Shown here: one piece after another, positions 1 through 12,145 of the stretch
How the letters are laid out: each line of letters begins with the position of its first letter
How positions within the stretch are numbered: position 1 is the first letter of the stretch
NCBI GenBank assembly: GCA_035610835.1
Contig: CM069456.1
Coordinates: 32,037,359-32,101,358, forward strand
Direction of reading: 5' to 3'
Length of the DNA: 64,000 bases
Source: Ophiura sarsii
Taxonomy: Eukaryota > Echinodermata > Ophiuroidea > Amphilepidida > Ophiuridae
Translations under genes and position numbers: made by a program
Notes under the pieces: model-generated
Database searches by the model: none
Told to the model about the DNA's origin: nothing
Seen by the model: the letters and a program-made list of their open reading frames with translations, nothing else

Positions 1-927
1 GGGTTGTGGGAGTACTTAATTAACTCCTTAAGTCTCTAGGATGAATTGATAGCCTATTAACTCATAATTAATGGTCATACAATAAGACGGTTAACACACA
101 CAGGTCATTACATGAGAAGGCCAGGCACAGTGATAATCCTACATTTTGTATATATAATAGTTCATTCACTGAGAATCTCACTATATCCATAGATCCTGCT
201 ATATCTCACAATTATGATGTCGTGCTTTTGCAAATGGAGTTTCAGTAAGAAAATAATCTTATAAATAGGGTTTCATTCAGTGTTAAGCTATTAAATTAAG
301 GGATAATTGAGTAATAACATGTTCAAGCATAGTGGTAGTTTTTGACCACATTTGCAAAGGGCAAGAAGCCAACGGATTACATAATCCAAGACTATTCGTG
401 TTCCTTGAATGACCCGTAGTCGGGGTTCAATATTGACCCGGCTGGTGTTGATATGGCAGCAGGGCAGCGCTTATATTTGGGAGACTCCGAATATGGCCCG
501 CTGATATAAATCGACCATTTATTTTGGTCTTGCCGCGCACGAATGATTTACGCATTTTAAATGCTTGCGTTGTTGAAATATTAAACGCAACAGCTCGACT
601 CAAAAGTACGCTCTTGAACATGTGCATACAGTGGAAAGCGCTACCATTTTCAAGTTGGTGTAAACCAGGTGAAAACGGCTTGCGCGTAGGGGAGATCGAG
701 ATGTGTTCGCCCCACTTTCATTTGAAAAGGGTCTAGAGACGCCAATTTTAAAGTTTGAATGGACCTATAGATATCATGTGAAAGATTGATATATTGGCTA
801 CATACGACCATGATCTCAGTACTCTAGACCTTACTGTAAATCTAGGCAAGAGTAAATGATAAAGACAAGTGTCTCAAAAGGGCGAACTTGCCCGACGCCG
901 AAAATTGGATATGCTAGTAGTACATAC
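1..927. other. No recognisable feature
   Basis: AT-rich sequence with only short chance ORFs on both strands. I see no splice-site-framed coding similarity, no terminal inverted repeats and no tandem repeat. Confidence 0.5.
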
Positions 928-1427
928 CCTTTGATCCCTGAATTTATTTTTGGGGTCGGCACCCCCACTCTGAGTTTATTTGGTGAATAAAGGATTTGTT
1001 ACCCCGGGTTTTACACCCTCTGATTCACCTTGGATTCACCGTCTGCAATCATGACATACTGCCCTCTATCATCGTAATAACACCATTCGTAATAAAACAT
1101 CATTTTTATCCGATCTTTATTCTTTTTTTATCGCCAAATTGGCTATTCATAACCGTAATACAATGCATGCCTGTATACCTGAGAAACATCTGCGCAAGCA
1201 TATTCATCCCAAATCGTTATATTTTTGACAGTTTTCTTTAGCCAAATGACATCAAAACACAACGTAGATCTGGCGAAATAAGGTATTTCACATCGGGTAA
1301 ACATCACATGACCACTCAAAGTCATATGATCAATGTGTCACCTGTTCTAAGGCCGCAGTAGCGGCCTTTCGGGTTATAGCGTTTTCTCCGTGCGGAAGCC
1401 AAAGCGTCCTTTCGGGTTCAATGGGTT
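928..1427 (-). mobile_element. piggyBac-like MITE, diverged copy A
   Basis: Non-autonomous DNA element about 500 bp long. It begins CCCTTTGATCCC and ends CGGGTTCAATGGG, followed by TTAA at 1428-1431; the left flank has lost its TTAA. It is the inverted counterpart of the element at 18125-18631. Shared blocks include ATGACATACTGCCCTCTATC near 1050, the tract around 1130-1180 and the tract CATATGATCAATGTGTCACC near 1322-1341. The short ORFs inside it are not genes. The family assignment rests on the TTAA target and the CCCTTT terminus, both typical of piggyBac elements. Confidence 0.7.
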
Positions 1428-2570
1428 TTAAACTAATTTGTCAGTGTTATTGCGCTTTATTCTGTTGAGGGCGCTATAGCGGAATAAGATAATCTAGAGT
1501 GTGATTGATTAGGATAATCATCTGAAGTTTGATCTATCCTTCAATTTACCTCCCCGACCTCCAACCATTTAAGTGTTTTGACATAAACTTAGATAGGCAC
1601 GTTCCAATACAAAAAAGAACATACGAACATGAATTTGCAATACAGATAAGAACGTAGATTTGCAATGCAGATATACGATAGCTCGAAAATGCATTAATGC
1701 ATTAGGCCTATGCACTTAGAAACCATGTTGTTTTTAAACCTGAGATTAATTTTTTGAATATTGAAAATCCTTGATATTTCCGTCTGAATCAAGTCTGTAT
1801 GCAACTGTTAAGAATAACATTTTTCTAGGCTTAGTTAATATCGCGTAATATATTGAGTGCTTTTGACGGCTCAATCCGAGGCAAATATTATTTTAGTCGG
1901 TTTTATAACACACTTTTTCCAGTACGCTTTACTAGGCATCATAAAGTGATTTATTGCATATGACTAAATCCAAAGTAAAAAGCTCACGGGGAATTTATAG
2001 CGGGTACGAAATATTGCATTCCGTTATGATATTATATTATACATATACTTAATTTCGACATGCAATTTATAACCAAGAATGTCCATATTTCGTTTGCTCG
2101 AGTTATCTGGGCTAAGGCGGCTAAGAAACCGCTACGCGAGCCTGACAGACTCAGAATGTGAGAACCTGAAACCCATAAGTCTAGGAATCATATAAGAACA
2201 TTTGATAACATTATTGAATAACTTGCTTAAGGCGATCATCTCGCATTCTAAAATGGCGGTCCAATCAAAACCAATTATACCAATATCTCGGTCATAGAAG
2301 AAGCTTAAAACTTTGGTGGTTATACCCATGTTTTTATCTAAGGGTAGAACAGCAATAGTATCATTGATGTTACTCAATATGGGCTTGCATGCACCATATG
2401 CAACAGGTAACCTACATTTTAGTTGATACTCCTACCTGTACGGAAATTCTTTCCTTAATGTAATATTAACTTAAAACATGGATTGAATTACAATATTCCA
2501 TGATAACGGAGATATCGACTGCCTTAAGCTCACCCGGGCGTGGTTTTGGGAATTAAATCAAATCTGAGGT
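1428..2570. other. No recognisable feature
   Basis: About 1.1 kb of AT-rich sequence without convincing coding potential, inverted repeats or tandem repeats. An 81-codon minus-strand ORF at 2132-2377 has no recognisable domain. Confidence 0.4.
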
Positions 2571-2578
2571 GAAAATTG

Positions 2579-2655
2579 GTCTCCGCATGCGTCGGGGATC
2601 GAACCCGCCAAGTGCGTGCAAATATGATGATCTACCGACTGAGCTAATACGGGTC
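2579..2655 (-). mobile_element. tRNA-derived SINE head
   Basis: Read on the minus strand there is a pol III A box (TAGCTCAGTCGG, 2635-2646) and a B box (GGTTCGATCCCC, 2594-2605) at tRNA spacing, resembling a Lys-type tRNA. The anticodon arm does not pair and no acceptor stem closes, so this is not a working tRNA. It is best read as the tRNA-related head of a SINE whose body would lie towards lower coordinates. I could not define the 3' end. Confidence 0.65.
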
Positions 2656-2659
2656 AGGT

Positions 2660-4690
2660 TAAAAAAGGGTTTTTTACAACGCGAGGCGGAGCATGGTACG
2701 AGATTGACCGGGTGTTCGCGCGGTACAAGATTGTAGCACCGTCGGGTTTTGTAGTGCATTAGGAACATTAAGTTTACAGAACATGGCAAAATGTGCTAGA
2801 TGTATTGCGTTTTGAGAAGAAGAAAAAAAATATTTTGAAAACTATAAACACTGTGTAAGGCAATGGGAAATTTCCATTTCAATGCATTTTTTAACATGTA
2901 GTGTGCTCAAATTTGCTTTATTTAGTAAATGGTGTGCACCGGGCACCGCATATGTCATTCAATACGCGTTTAATATAATATAATTGGACTTATTTTATCA
3001 AATTGGAGAGACCCTTTTAAGGTTCCTGAAATATATATTTCCATTAAGAAACGATGTAATTTATGTCAGTATTTAGGTGCGGCGAAGCACACTATCTTGC
3101 CAATAATCCGTATTAATTTTGAAAACGTCAAACCGTTTTCTTCGGTCATTCGCCTTTACTTGATTTACTATTTTTTTAAAAAGTGGCATTAAACAACTTC
3201 TTCGCTTTGTCTTATATATTTTTGCCTTTGAAAACTTTCCATCCCATTTTCGCATAGCCCTGTAGGCTATATCTTATTCAACAGGTTATGTATATTTGTT
3301 TAAGTTTACGTTGAAGCAATTTAGAAATACTATCTGAATATATATACATTACGTGCCTCCATAGAAATATTGTTAGATACAAAACACCCATTGGCTACAA
3401 AATATGGGGTGAAAACGGATTCCATGTAAGACATAACAAGCGTGCAATATCGAGTTTGGCAGTATAGGATTACTTCATTTCGTTAAAGTGCTGTGCCTTC
3501 CTATTGTCGACACGTTTTAAACTTTTTAAAAGTAACCCGATGCCAAATTCAGTATATATTTAAGTGCATTTCCTACCAGCATTTCCTGGTATCATGTAGT
3601 CGGGGGGCTGTTATTAACTTTGGAAGTAGATCTAAAGTATGTCAGTACGTGTACTTTTTTAACTTAATCATTCATTTAACAGTGCTCTACTTTATAACCA
3701 TTTTCCTATCGGATGTTAACTATTTAAACTCCCCTGTGTATATGCAATGTGCACAGATCGGTGAAAAACTACAATTACCATTGTCATTTTTTGTAAAATG
3801 GAATGCGCACATATCCAGGTCAATATGAACAAGCTAAGATCGTGATAAATATCTATGCATTCAGATATTATTTTACCTCTCCTATCCCCTCAACCCATTC
3901 AGTTAATGGCATTAATTGTAGAAAGCCTGGATTTGAATTTTAATATGTGCAGCATGCTGAGAGGTTCTAACCTTCCACCCTAAAAAGAAAATTACAGCTC
4001 CTTAAACGTAGACATATGCGGGGTAGAATGGCTCATAACTGAGTAATACATGTACGTGTCTTTCGATGGATACATACATGTATTGAATTACATACACTCA
4101 AATTGAGGTAAAATATCGACAGCCAATTAACGACCATTAAGATCCAACATTTCATTTCGAGTTCAGATAAATGTCTTCATCAGGTAAATCCATGAAATGC
4201 GACGACTACTCTGTGCACTACGAAAAGGGTGCGTAAAAATACGTTGTTAAAAGTACTTTTAATCATCCGTTGGTTGATGTGTTGATTACAATTCATTCAA
4301 TATATGGTTAACTCTCATGAAAACAGTGCAAAATGAACTTTTTGATGTCTTTGGTCCATTTCTGTGTTATGCAATGTTTTCTTGCTTGAAAAACTTCTTT
4401 TCTAGATAGATATTGATGTTTTCTACTTGGATCTATATACTTTGATATACTTCTGAACGTGTTTTCACTCAAAAAAATGCCCTCATATACCCCAAATTAG
4501 CGAAATTTCCATGTCCGCAGCATAAATGTATATTTTGCCTTTATTAATTACAATACAAATAGGGCACCATTTTCTACAAGATATGTCATAATTTGTAGGG
4601 AACATATAGCGATATTCCATGGATAGAAAAAAATGCACATCTTTTACGATGTTTACCTGTTTCAGTTTCATATATGTTGTCCGAGATGTT
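2660..4690. other. No recognisable feature
   Basis: Two kilobases of AT-rich sequence. ORFs such as 3493-3828 (111 codons) have AT-driven composition (Ile, Phe, Tyr) and no recognisable motif. A block near 4235-4300 recurs at about 35835-35880 (shared TAAAAGTACTTTTA and CATCCGTTGGTTGA), so part of this is dispersed repeat. Confidence 0.4.
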
Positions 4691-4693
4691 GAT

Positions 4694-6712
4694 GTTTATT
4701 ACGTTACCTGCGACATATTGAGGATCAACATTGTTCAAAATTAACATTTAAACATTTAAATGTACATATTCTGAATCTAAAAGAACATGGGTGTTGGAAA
4801 ATAATATTATCAAAAATCTATAGCAGCATGTCTGACCTTGAGAAGAAATCAAAATGCTGCAAAGCATGCGACCTTGTTAAGGATGTTTATTACGTTGTTG
4901 AGATTTCTCCCGAACTATGTATCAAAACACACTTTTTGGTTAAAAACCAATTTGATACATATACATAGACTATGTTGGTTACTTGGAACACTCGCTAGCT
5001 CTTTCCAGATCGTCTACATGGTACTTTGAGTACGAAAAACGTTTACTACGTTATCGTTTATTACGTTGTCGAATAAATCGACAGAGAGACAGCTGCTCTC
5101 TACGACTGTATTAAACAAAGATACGTGGCAGGCCCTTTTCGCAGGCATGCATGGGGGATACTCGATGAAAGTACAATGCAAAAAAACCACGACGAATGGT
5201 AAGAATTCCTCATTTTTTCTTGTAAGTAATATGAACATTAAGCTGAATGACAGTTGAAGTCATTATAGATCTCTTAAGCACATTGAAAATGGACCTATGA
5301 TATCAGAATGGGGTTAATAATGTGAAGAAATGCAGTAGGTATCGTTGACATCTTCATTGATTGCTTTGTATATACGTTATAAGCCAGCATTAGGCACTGT
5401 TGCAGTTGCCAATAACGTAATAAACGGGATAACGTAACCAACCTCATTGTCTAGTCTCATGTCAATGTTGGCGTCAATTCAGTAACTTTCATGATTGATG
5501 TACTTGAGTATCATACATTGTATCCAATGTTATAATTGTAATATGTGGACTATTCTATGTGAGGACTGAAACCACCTTATAATGGACAACGTAATAAACT
5601 TTCCATCATTTGATAAATATAATTGCACCCTGTTCATAGTGATTCAACATTTATTATGTGGTTATGAATGTTAACTTAGTGTACATACATATTGTCTCAC
5701 ATACTGACACAATCTCATTTGTTTGCATGCTTCAATGATGCATAGTTCTATGGCTATTGGATAACGTAATAAACCAATTCGTATAATTGTGTGAATAAAT
5801 ACGGTATACCTAGCTGAAACAGCTGCAATATATGTCATTAACTTTGTTTTGTTTTTGTTATCTTTATTATACAGAAATATATGCCACACAGTGCAAAAAA
5901 CCAATGGCGATACCGGCAGAACCAAATGCAACAGTGGAGACAAAAAGGTCATCAGAGTACAATCTTATTAACAATTCTACTACCATCATTTTAAATAAAA
6001 CAAATCAATATCTTACTAATTTTAAGAGATAAAAGGCTATTCAATATTTAGTGCTATTAAAATTTACATAAAGGTAATAATGTCATGGTCTAACAACATA
6101 TCTGCAAAGTGCCATGTTACATCTGTCGATTTAGTGACCATGTTTATTACGTTATTCACCATATTTACCCTACATCAAAAGAGCAAGTCGACAATATATA
6201 TAACTGTCTTTTAGTGGACTTTAGGCAACCTAACTTTTACTAAAATACCATTTACAAGATATGTCTGTGTACAAAATAAACTGACTTGGTCGATGTTGAA
6301 TATATTTGTTTACATGTGTTTGTATATGTTTATTACGTTACCCACCCCATAAAGTCCGAATACCAATGCCAGAGTTTTTGGTAAAGCATAATATTTATTG
6401 TTTCTGAGCTAACTTTTAAAAACACATTATAACGCTTGGAAAAAGATACGATTAAAGATATATTTTATACTTTGCACAAAGATATTCATTTTGGAAAACC
6501 GTGCATTTTTTTAGTTTTAAAACTGAGGTTCAAACAGTGATGTGAAGACCAAAAACAATTCATAATACTTGCAATTTACAAAATTACATTGCATTTTGTT
6601 CGCTGTAATTGGTAGAAGTATGCTTTCGTAACTATAATTTTGTGTTTTTGGCATCACAGTTTGTAAACTCGTTCTGATTTAGAGCTGATAGGAAGTATAT
6701 AACGTAATAAAC
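4694..6712. repeat. Cluster of GTTTATTACGTTA motifs (10 copies in 2 kb)
   Basis: The 12-mer GTTTATTACGTT or its complement AACGTAATAAAC starts at 4694, 4885, 5041 (one mismatch), 5056, 5413, 5588, 5762, 6142, 6328 and 6700. A one-mismatch copy lies at 17259-17271. Orientation is mixed: plus at 4694-5056 and at 6142 and 6328, minus at 5413-5762 and 6700. Gaps are about 156-191 bp or twice that, apart from the tight pair at 5041/5056. Flanks of the copies are not alike, so it is not a plain tandem satellite. It could be an array of protein-binding sites or the internal repeats of an unknown transposon. Confidence 0.75.
5091..6032 (+). CDS. Possible two-exon gene, unrecognised product
   Basis: Two open stretches are joined in frame by good splice signals. 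The first runs to a donor at 5199 (AATG|GTAAGA). The second starts at 5875 after a strong pyrimidine tract and ATACAG acceptor, and stays open to TAA at 6030-6032. The junction codon reads Glu. Predicted parts include TWQALFAGMHGGYSMKVQCK in exon 1 and CKKPMAIPAEPNATVET in exon 2. The N-terminus is uncertain: an in-frame TGA lies at 5027, there is no ATG before about 5149, and an upstream exon joining near 5091 is only a guess. I recognise no family. It lies inside the GTTTATTACGTTA cluster, so it could be part of an unknown transposon. Confidence 0.22.
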
Positions 6713-6999
6713 ATGGAGCAAAAGCTGCAAACAAGTGATATTATAATATAAATTCAACGTTATATTGTACAAAAATGCAATGAGTGTTGTTCACAAAATT
6801 TTAAATCTAGTATCCAGTACATGTCTACTATTAAAAAATAGTGTAATAAATAAAATTGGAGACAATTTTTTTCTTCAACTTCTGAAATCTCATTTGCACT
6901 ATTTTCATGAGAGTTGACCATATGTAGAAAGTTAGGCGTTGTATAAAAGCTGATAGGTAAGGTTATTGTACTCGGTGAGTGGGGCGAGAAAGCTTGAAC

Positions 7000-7016
7000 C
7001 AGTGGCGTAGCCAGAG
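7000..7016 (+). mobile_element. hAT-type terminus, solo
   Basis: CAGTGGCGTAGCCAGAG matches the terminus of the complete hAT MITE at 54556-54778. No matching right end was found nearby, so it is a solo or truncated end. Confidence 0.45.
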
Positions 7017-7919
7017 CTAGGGACAATATTTTGAGTCTGTCGGTTGAGATTAGCATTCTCGGTGTACTTGACATCGTGTTAGGGTTAGGATGATCTGTAT
7101 TTGGATAAAAAAGCCTTTGTTTTTGACTATTTATTAGAATTGCTGGCCAGTGGCCATCAGAAGGATAGCTTTGATGGGAGAGCATTCGGAATGTAATAAG
7201 CCAACCGACGTAGCTATTTCAAGCTGCTTCAACAACTAATTCTTTGCTCACATTACTATTCAGTTGCTGGATTTTTGTTTTGTTTCCAAAGAACATCTTG
7301 ATGCTACCCTTGAAACACAGCCTAATAGGCAGACCCTCAAAGTAATGAAGCTTTGACATCTCCTGAGACATCTGGACCCCACAAAGTGAAGTGCAACAGA
7401 AAATGGCAGATACTCAGAAAAACCTATTTGCAAATGCCCAACGCCTAATAAAACCTCATGAATTAAACAACAAAGAGGTATTAAAATATTCAACAAATTA
7501 CTAAACCAACAAATTACTAAACAAGAGCCCAACAAACAATAAACAATAAAACACTCATCAACAAATGGTTAAAAAATGCTTAACAGTTGAGCTGCTGCAT
7601 TCTTGAACAACTGTTGAGTGAATATAAATGTCCAACTTTTGAGTAACTAGAATTAATCAACTGTTCGCGAAAACATGTTATCTAACGATGTTGGGCATTG
7701 TGTAAAATGTTGAGTAAACATTTAAACAACCTTTTTGCAGCGTAAAAATGTTACGAATGCCGGCTCTTCTCTCTTTCAGATGATCGATAATACATGTTCA
7801 TCTTTTTTTATTCAGCAATCACACAAGAATATACAAACAAAAGGAAATATGAAACGATTAGAAAATCATTTCTTCAATGAGAAAGAGGTATAATGTTTGC
7901 CGAAGAAGCCAGACAGAAA

Positions 7920-8110
7920 ATAACTTATCAAAATACCTTATGTATAATTAAATAAATCAGCTGCATATTTACTCGCGGGAAACATGAGTTATTGATTAAA
8001 ATAATAGTTACGTTGCCCTGAACTCTTCCTACAATATAATGTCACTTTATGAGATATTTCCAGGAATATTTTAAAAACATCTGACTTAAATTTGAAAAAA
8101 CAAGGTATTT
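7920..8110. repeat. Unknown non-coding repeat R1, copy 1 (partial)
   Basis: Shares the block of ATTAAATAAATC, then TTATTGATTAAAA, then GTTGCCCTGAA with copies near 15110-15240 and 16040-16180. Only the distal half of the unit is present. No coding capacity. Confidence 0.5.
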
Positions 8111-8291
8111 ACAAAAAACTGGTCAACGTCCTAAAATGAAATTAACAGACGACAAAGGAAATATGAAAAAGAAGATTTAGACAGTGTATGATGTATTTTA
8201 ACAAAAAACTCTTTGTTTTAATGCTGGGCCCACTTTTCTCTCTTTGGAAAATTTATATAGCAGCTTCCAAGAAATATCCAACCATCCCATA

Positions 8292-9452
8292 CACACTAAA
8301 AAATCTTAAAAATACGGGGTCAAAATTCAACCACAAAAGGGTCATTTTTAACCCCGCTTACTGAGTCAACTATGCACCGACTAAAAAAGGGTCAAATTTG
8401 ACCCTGGTGATCTAGTGAAAAATTTCACCCAAATTGTGGTTAAAAATGACTATCCTTGGGGTCAAATGACTATATTTCTCTTTTTCTCTCTGACTATATT
8501 AGGGTAAAAAAATGACCATATTCAGGGGTCATTTTGATAACGGTATATCCCGATTAGAAAATGACCCCGGAACGTGGTTGAAAATGACTATATTTAGGGT
8601 CATATATTTAGGGTCATATATTTAGGGTCATTCATGACTAGGGTCATTCATGACTAGGGTCATTCATGACTAGGGTCATTCATGACTAGGGTCATTCATG
8701 ACTAGGGTCATTCATGACTAGGGTCATTCATGACTAGGGTCATTCATGACTAGGGTCATTCATGACTAGGGTCATTCATGACTAGGGTCATTCATGACTA
8801 GGGTCATTCATGACTAGGGTCATTCATGACTAGGGTCATTCATGACTAGGGTCATTCATGACTAGGGTCATTCATGACTAGGGTCATTCATGACTAGGGT
8901 CATTCATGACTAGGGTCATTCATGACTAGGGTCATTCATGACTAGGGTCATTCATGACTAGGGTCATTCATGACTAGGGTCATTCATGACTAGGGTCATT
9001 CATGACTAGGGTCATTCATGACTAGGGTCATTCATGACTAGGGTCATTCATGACTAGGGTCATTCATGACTAGGGTCATTCATGACTAGGGTCATTCATG
9101 ACTAGGGTCATTCATGACTAGGGTCATTCATGACTAGGGTCATTCATGACTAGGGTCATTCATGACTAGGGTCATTCATGACTAGGGTCATTCATGACTA
9201 GGGTCATTCATGACTAGGGTCATTCATGACTAGGGTCATTCATGACTAGGGTCATTCATGACTAGGGTCATTCATGACTATATTTAGGGTCATTCATGAC
9301 TATATTTAGGGTCATTTAAATATGACCCTTTTAGGGGTCATTTTAATATGATGCCAAATGACCCCGACAGTGGTTGATTTAACCACGAATAGGGTTAAAT
9401 AAAACTGACCCCGTAAACGGGTTAATATTTTGACCCCGTCGTTTTTAGTGTG
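8292..9452. mobile_element. TIR element carrying a 16-bp satellite
   Basis: Terminal inverted repeats CACACTAAAAA and TTTTTAGTGTG are flanked by TA on both sides. Inside, both ends carry GGGGTCA/TGACCCC words. The centre is filled by the tandem array at 8625-9280. There is no transposase ORF, so it is a non-autonomous DNA transposon of undetermined superfamily. Confidence 0.75.
8625..9280. repeat. 16-bp perfect tandem array, 41 copies
   Basis: The unit GGGTCATTCATGACTA is repeated without a visible change from 8625 to 9280: 656 bp, exactly 41 units. Both edges decay into related words with TATATTTAGGGTCAT spacing. It has no spacers, so it is a minisatellite and not a CRISPR array. Perfect homogeneity implies very recent expansion, or possibly assembly collapse or padding. 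Confidence 0.95.
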
Positions 9453-9678
9453 TAGTAATCGCGACTTTTCACCACGTTGTTATCCCATAATAATCGCAGA
9501 CGTGCTAAGCATGCGCATTATAACATGTTTTGATGTTGATTAATTGAGAAGTCCAGGGTTTTATTTTAATTATAAATTAATTAATTTGCATGATTTGTAC
9601 ACTTTAACCGCCATTAATGTGAAACTAAATTAATAATATAATTGATGACAAATTTTATAGAAAAACAAGAAAAGTACA

Positions 9679-9760
9679 CGCTCCAGACCGGGCTTGAACT
9701 CCCGTAAATGTTTTCAAAAAGAACATGAGTCCAGCGCCTTAACCACTCGGCCACCACTAC
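9679..9760 (-). pseudogene. tRNA-Leu/Ser-like pseudogene
   Basis: On the minus strand TGGCCGAGTGGTTAAGGCGC (an A box with a class II D arm) is followed by GAGTTCAAGCC as a B-box-like T loop. The length and the CTCATGT loop resemble a mutated leucine tRNA. The anticodon stem (CTGGA against TCTTT) and the T stem do not pair, so it is a decayed tRNA or SINE head. Confidence 0.6.
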
Positions 9761-10429
9761 ATACAGACATTGAGAGTGGAAAATTATTTATATACCAAAC
9801 AGAATATAGTAAATACGACGAATTTCGCAGATTTTGCAAAACTCTATCATTTGTTTTATATTATTTAAACCAATTGTAACAACATATGTGTTCATATTTT
9901 CATATCCAGATAATAATATACATTTTAAAGACATCTGGGTACAAATACTGATTCAAGATACATGAAAGCAATTCATAGACTCTACCACAAGGCTTGAATC
10001 TGGGACGTTGACAAAAATAGCCCGGAAAGATAAGACCAGAAATAAACCACAATAATTTGACGTTGCAGAACAACATATTCAATCTGGCATGTTTCCTATT
10101 TCCTTACAAATATCACTATATATATGTACCAACGATAATGAAAAGGTTAATTCAATTGTAGTATGAAACAAATACTAATTATGTGATAATATTGGTGCTG
10201 CCGTCTTATATACAGAATATCACGAAAAAGACCTTTGGAAATATATGGCAAAAAACAACCAATGGTAATCAGGTATTGAACAAATACACCTCTAAATCAG
10301 TCATTTTATTAAGAAGATCACTACATTATCGGTTCCAAGGGTATCGTCGGCTGCTAAAATAAATTACTTTAAACTAATTATGACACAAATTTGATAGTAA
10401 TTATTCCGTCGTCAAAAACAAAGGGAGTA

Positions 10430-10700
10430 GAAACATGAGAACGACGCCACTAATTATGATTTAATCATAACGTACTTAACCATCTACACCCTCAACTTTG
10501 CTTACGGCCAAACATAAATCGATATTTCTCAGACATTGCCTCAGTATAGCTGGATCCCGATTCCTGTCTGTGTCAAACCTTAGACTACATATGATGCCTA
10601 CGGGATAATCAATTCTATAATGTGTTGCTTTTTACTGCCTAGTAGTAGTCGCTAACAGTTAATGTTTGTTGGTCACACCAAAAGTGTGTCATGTATTTGT
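10430..10700. repeat. Unknown repeat R1, copy 2
   Basis: Carries the R1 signature in order: TTTGCTTACGGCCAAACAT, CGATATTTCTCAGACATTGC, TGTCAAACCTTAGACTACA, GCCTACGGGATAATCAAT, and a GTGTGTCA block. No ORF is conserved between the copies. Confidence 0.75.
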
Positions 10701-10844
10701 ATGTATTTGCTTCGTCTGTAAGATGTATTAGTATGACTTATAGCACGAGTGCTAAAAGGAATTAATAGTACTCATCAACAGTACAATTAGTGATGAGGTC
10801 CTTAGTGCGTACGCAATGCCCTGCAAACGATAGACGCCTCTTTC

Positions 10845-11385
10845 TCAAAGTAACTGACAGAGGAGGGATATGTCACCATACACCACTCTGTTTGTTTGGG
10901 GGTCTCGCCAGCAGATGTTAAGTACTCTTCGAAGTAGCTGTGTGCAGCATCCATCAATTCTATCCTCAAACCTTTGAGTTACTTTCCAGGTTTCTGAGCC
11001 ATATAGTAGGATACTTATACATATGCCCTGAAAACTTGATTTTGATGTTTCTTTTAGGTATTGACTTCCAGATTTTGTCATGTTTGTTGTATGCAACCCA
11101 TGCCTGAGCTTTCCGGCACTTGAATTCATGAAATGAATCTGGTAGTCACGATCCAAGAGACTCTAAATCCTTAATGTTATCAAGTTCACAGCCATTCAGA
11201 GTTTCGACATGTAGTAGGTGTATTCACAAGGAGGGCCTTGGCTTATCCGACATTAAGATGGAGCCCCCAACACATCTAGAGGCATCCTCCCACAATCTGC
11301 AAAAGTTCTTCAGATGCCAGAAGTGCTATATAATCAGCAAAATCCAGGTCATGTAGGCGCCCTTGGCGCAACTTTAAGTAGTACA
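10845..11385 (-). pseudogene. Degraded non-LTR retrotransposon reverse transcriptase fragment
   Basis: On the minus strand, around 11310-11360, the frame reads HDLDFADYIALLAS, a reverse transcriptase catalytic box whose second Asp of FADD is Tyr, followed shortly by a stop. After frameshifts, 10845-11156 carries SILLYGSETWKVTQRFEDRI and CTQLLRRVLNICW, the post-RT segment typical of non-LTR elements. The 5' half is missing. It is a dead LINE fragment lying among the R1 repeats. Confidence 0.8.
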
Positions 11386-11589
11386 TATATAATACATATA
11401 CATACACACATACATCATACATACGAGTACATACCGTAGGAACTAATATTTACATTGAGCTTAAATACGATTAAATAGATTCCCAAAAAAGGAGGTTGTA
11501 TGCATGGTAATTTAGCAATGAAATAAACTTCAGCATGCTAGAAGGTAGGAATGTGTAAATATCTGAAGGGAATCTGTTTGAAGCATTCT

Positions 11590-12070
11590 CGAATCATGAG
11601 GGAGTAGAAACAGAAAAACCCCCGTAAATATGACATTACGTATGCTATAGACGCTTTCAACTTTGCTTACGGCTATCATGAATCGACATTTCTCAAGCAT
11701 TGCCCAAATAGCTGTATGCAAATCCTTGTCTGTATCAAACCTTAGACTAGACATAGTGCCTACGGTATAACCAATCATACGATTTGTTGGTCCCCTTAAG
11801 TAGTCGCAGACATTTATTGTTTGTGAGCCACAGCCAAAATGTGTCAATTCGTAAGCCCAGATTGCTGCGTGCTTTGAAAACGATGTTATCGTTACCTGTT
11901 TAAAGCTAACATTTCCTAAAAGTAATATCCAAGGGAACTTATAAAATGTATATATATATATATATCCATTTTCAAATGTAAACATATCCTTTTACATCTA
12001 GATTCACATTAGCTACGTCAGACATTGGGCATGTTTATTTACCAAAGTGATACAACATGATCTCGATTTG
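11590..12070. repeat. Unknown repeat R1, copy 3
   Basis: Extends further right than copy 2. It includes the GGGAGTAGAAAC start, CTTTGCTTACGG, the AGATTGCTGCGTGCTTTGAA block near 11860 and the tail TTTACATCTAGATTCACAT, all matching copy 4 at 14100-14545. An AT dinucleotide run (about 11949-11963) is inserted. Confidence 0.75.
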
Positions 12071-12145
12071 CTGTTAGCGTGGTGCCGCTTATACTATACA
12101 TTTGACATTATTTACAGACACAATTTCCTCATGACATAAGGGTAA

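Noticed and set aside
3493..3828. 111-codon ORF as a membrane protein gene
   Set aside because: Hydrophobic composition follows from AT-rich codons; no motif or splice context.
8581..8630. Telomere-like TTAGGG words
   Set aside because: Only part of TATATTTAGGGTCA repeats at the array edge; no TTAGGG tandem array is present.
8625..9280. CRISPR-like regular array
   Set aside because: The 16-bp units are directly adjacent with no unique spacers, and the setting is an animal genome; it is a minisatellite.
9679..9760. Functional tRNA gene
   Set aside because: A and B boxes are present, but the anticodon and T stems do not pair; annotated as a pseudogene or SINE head.
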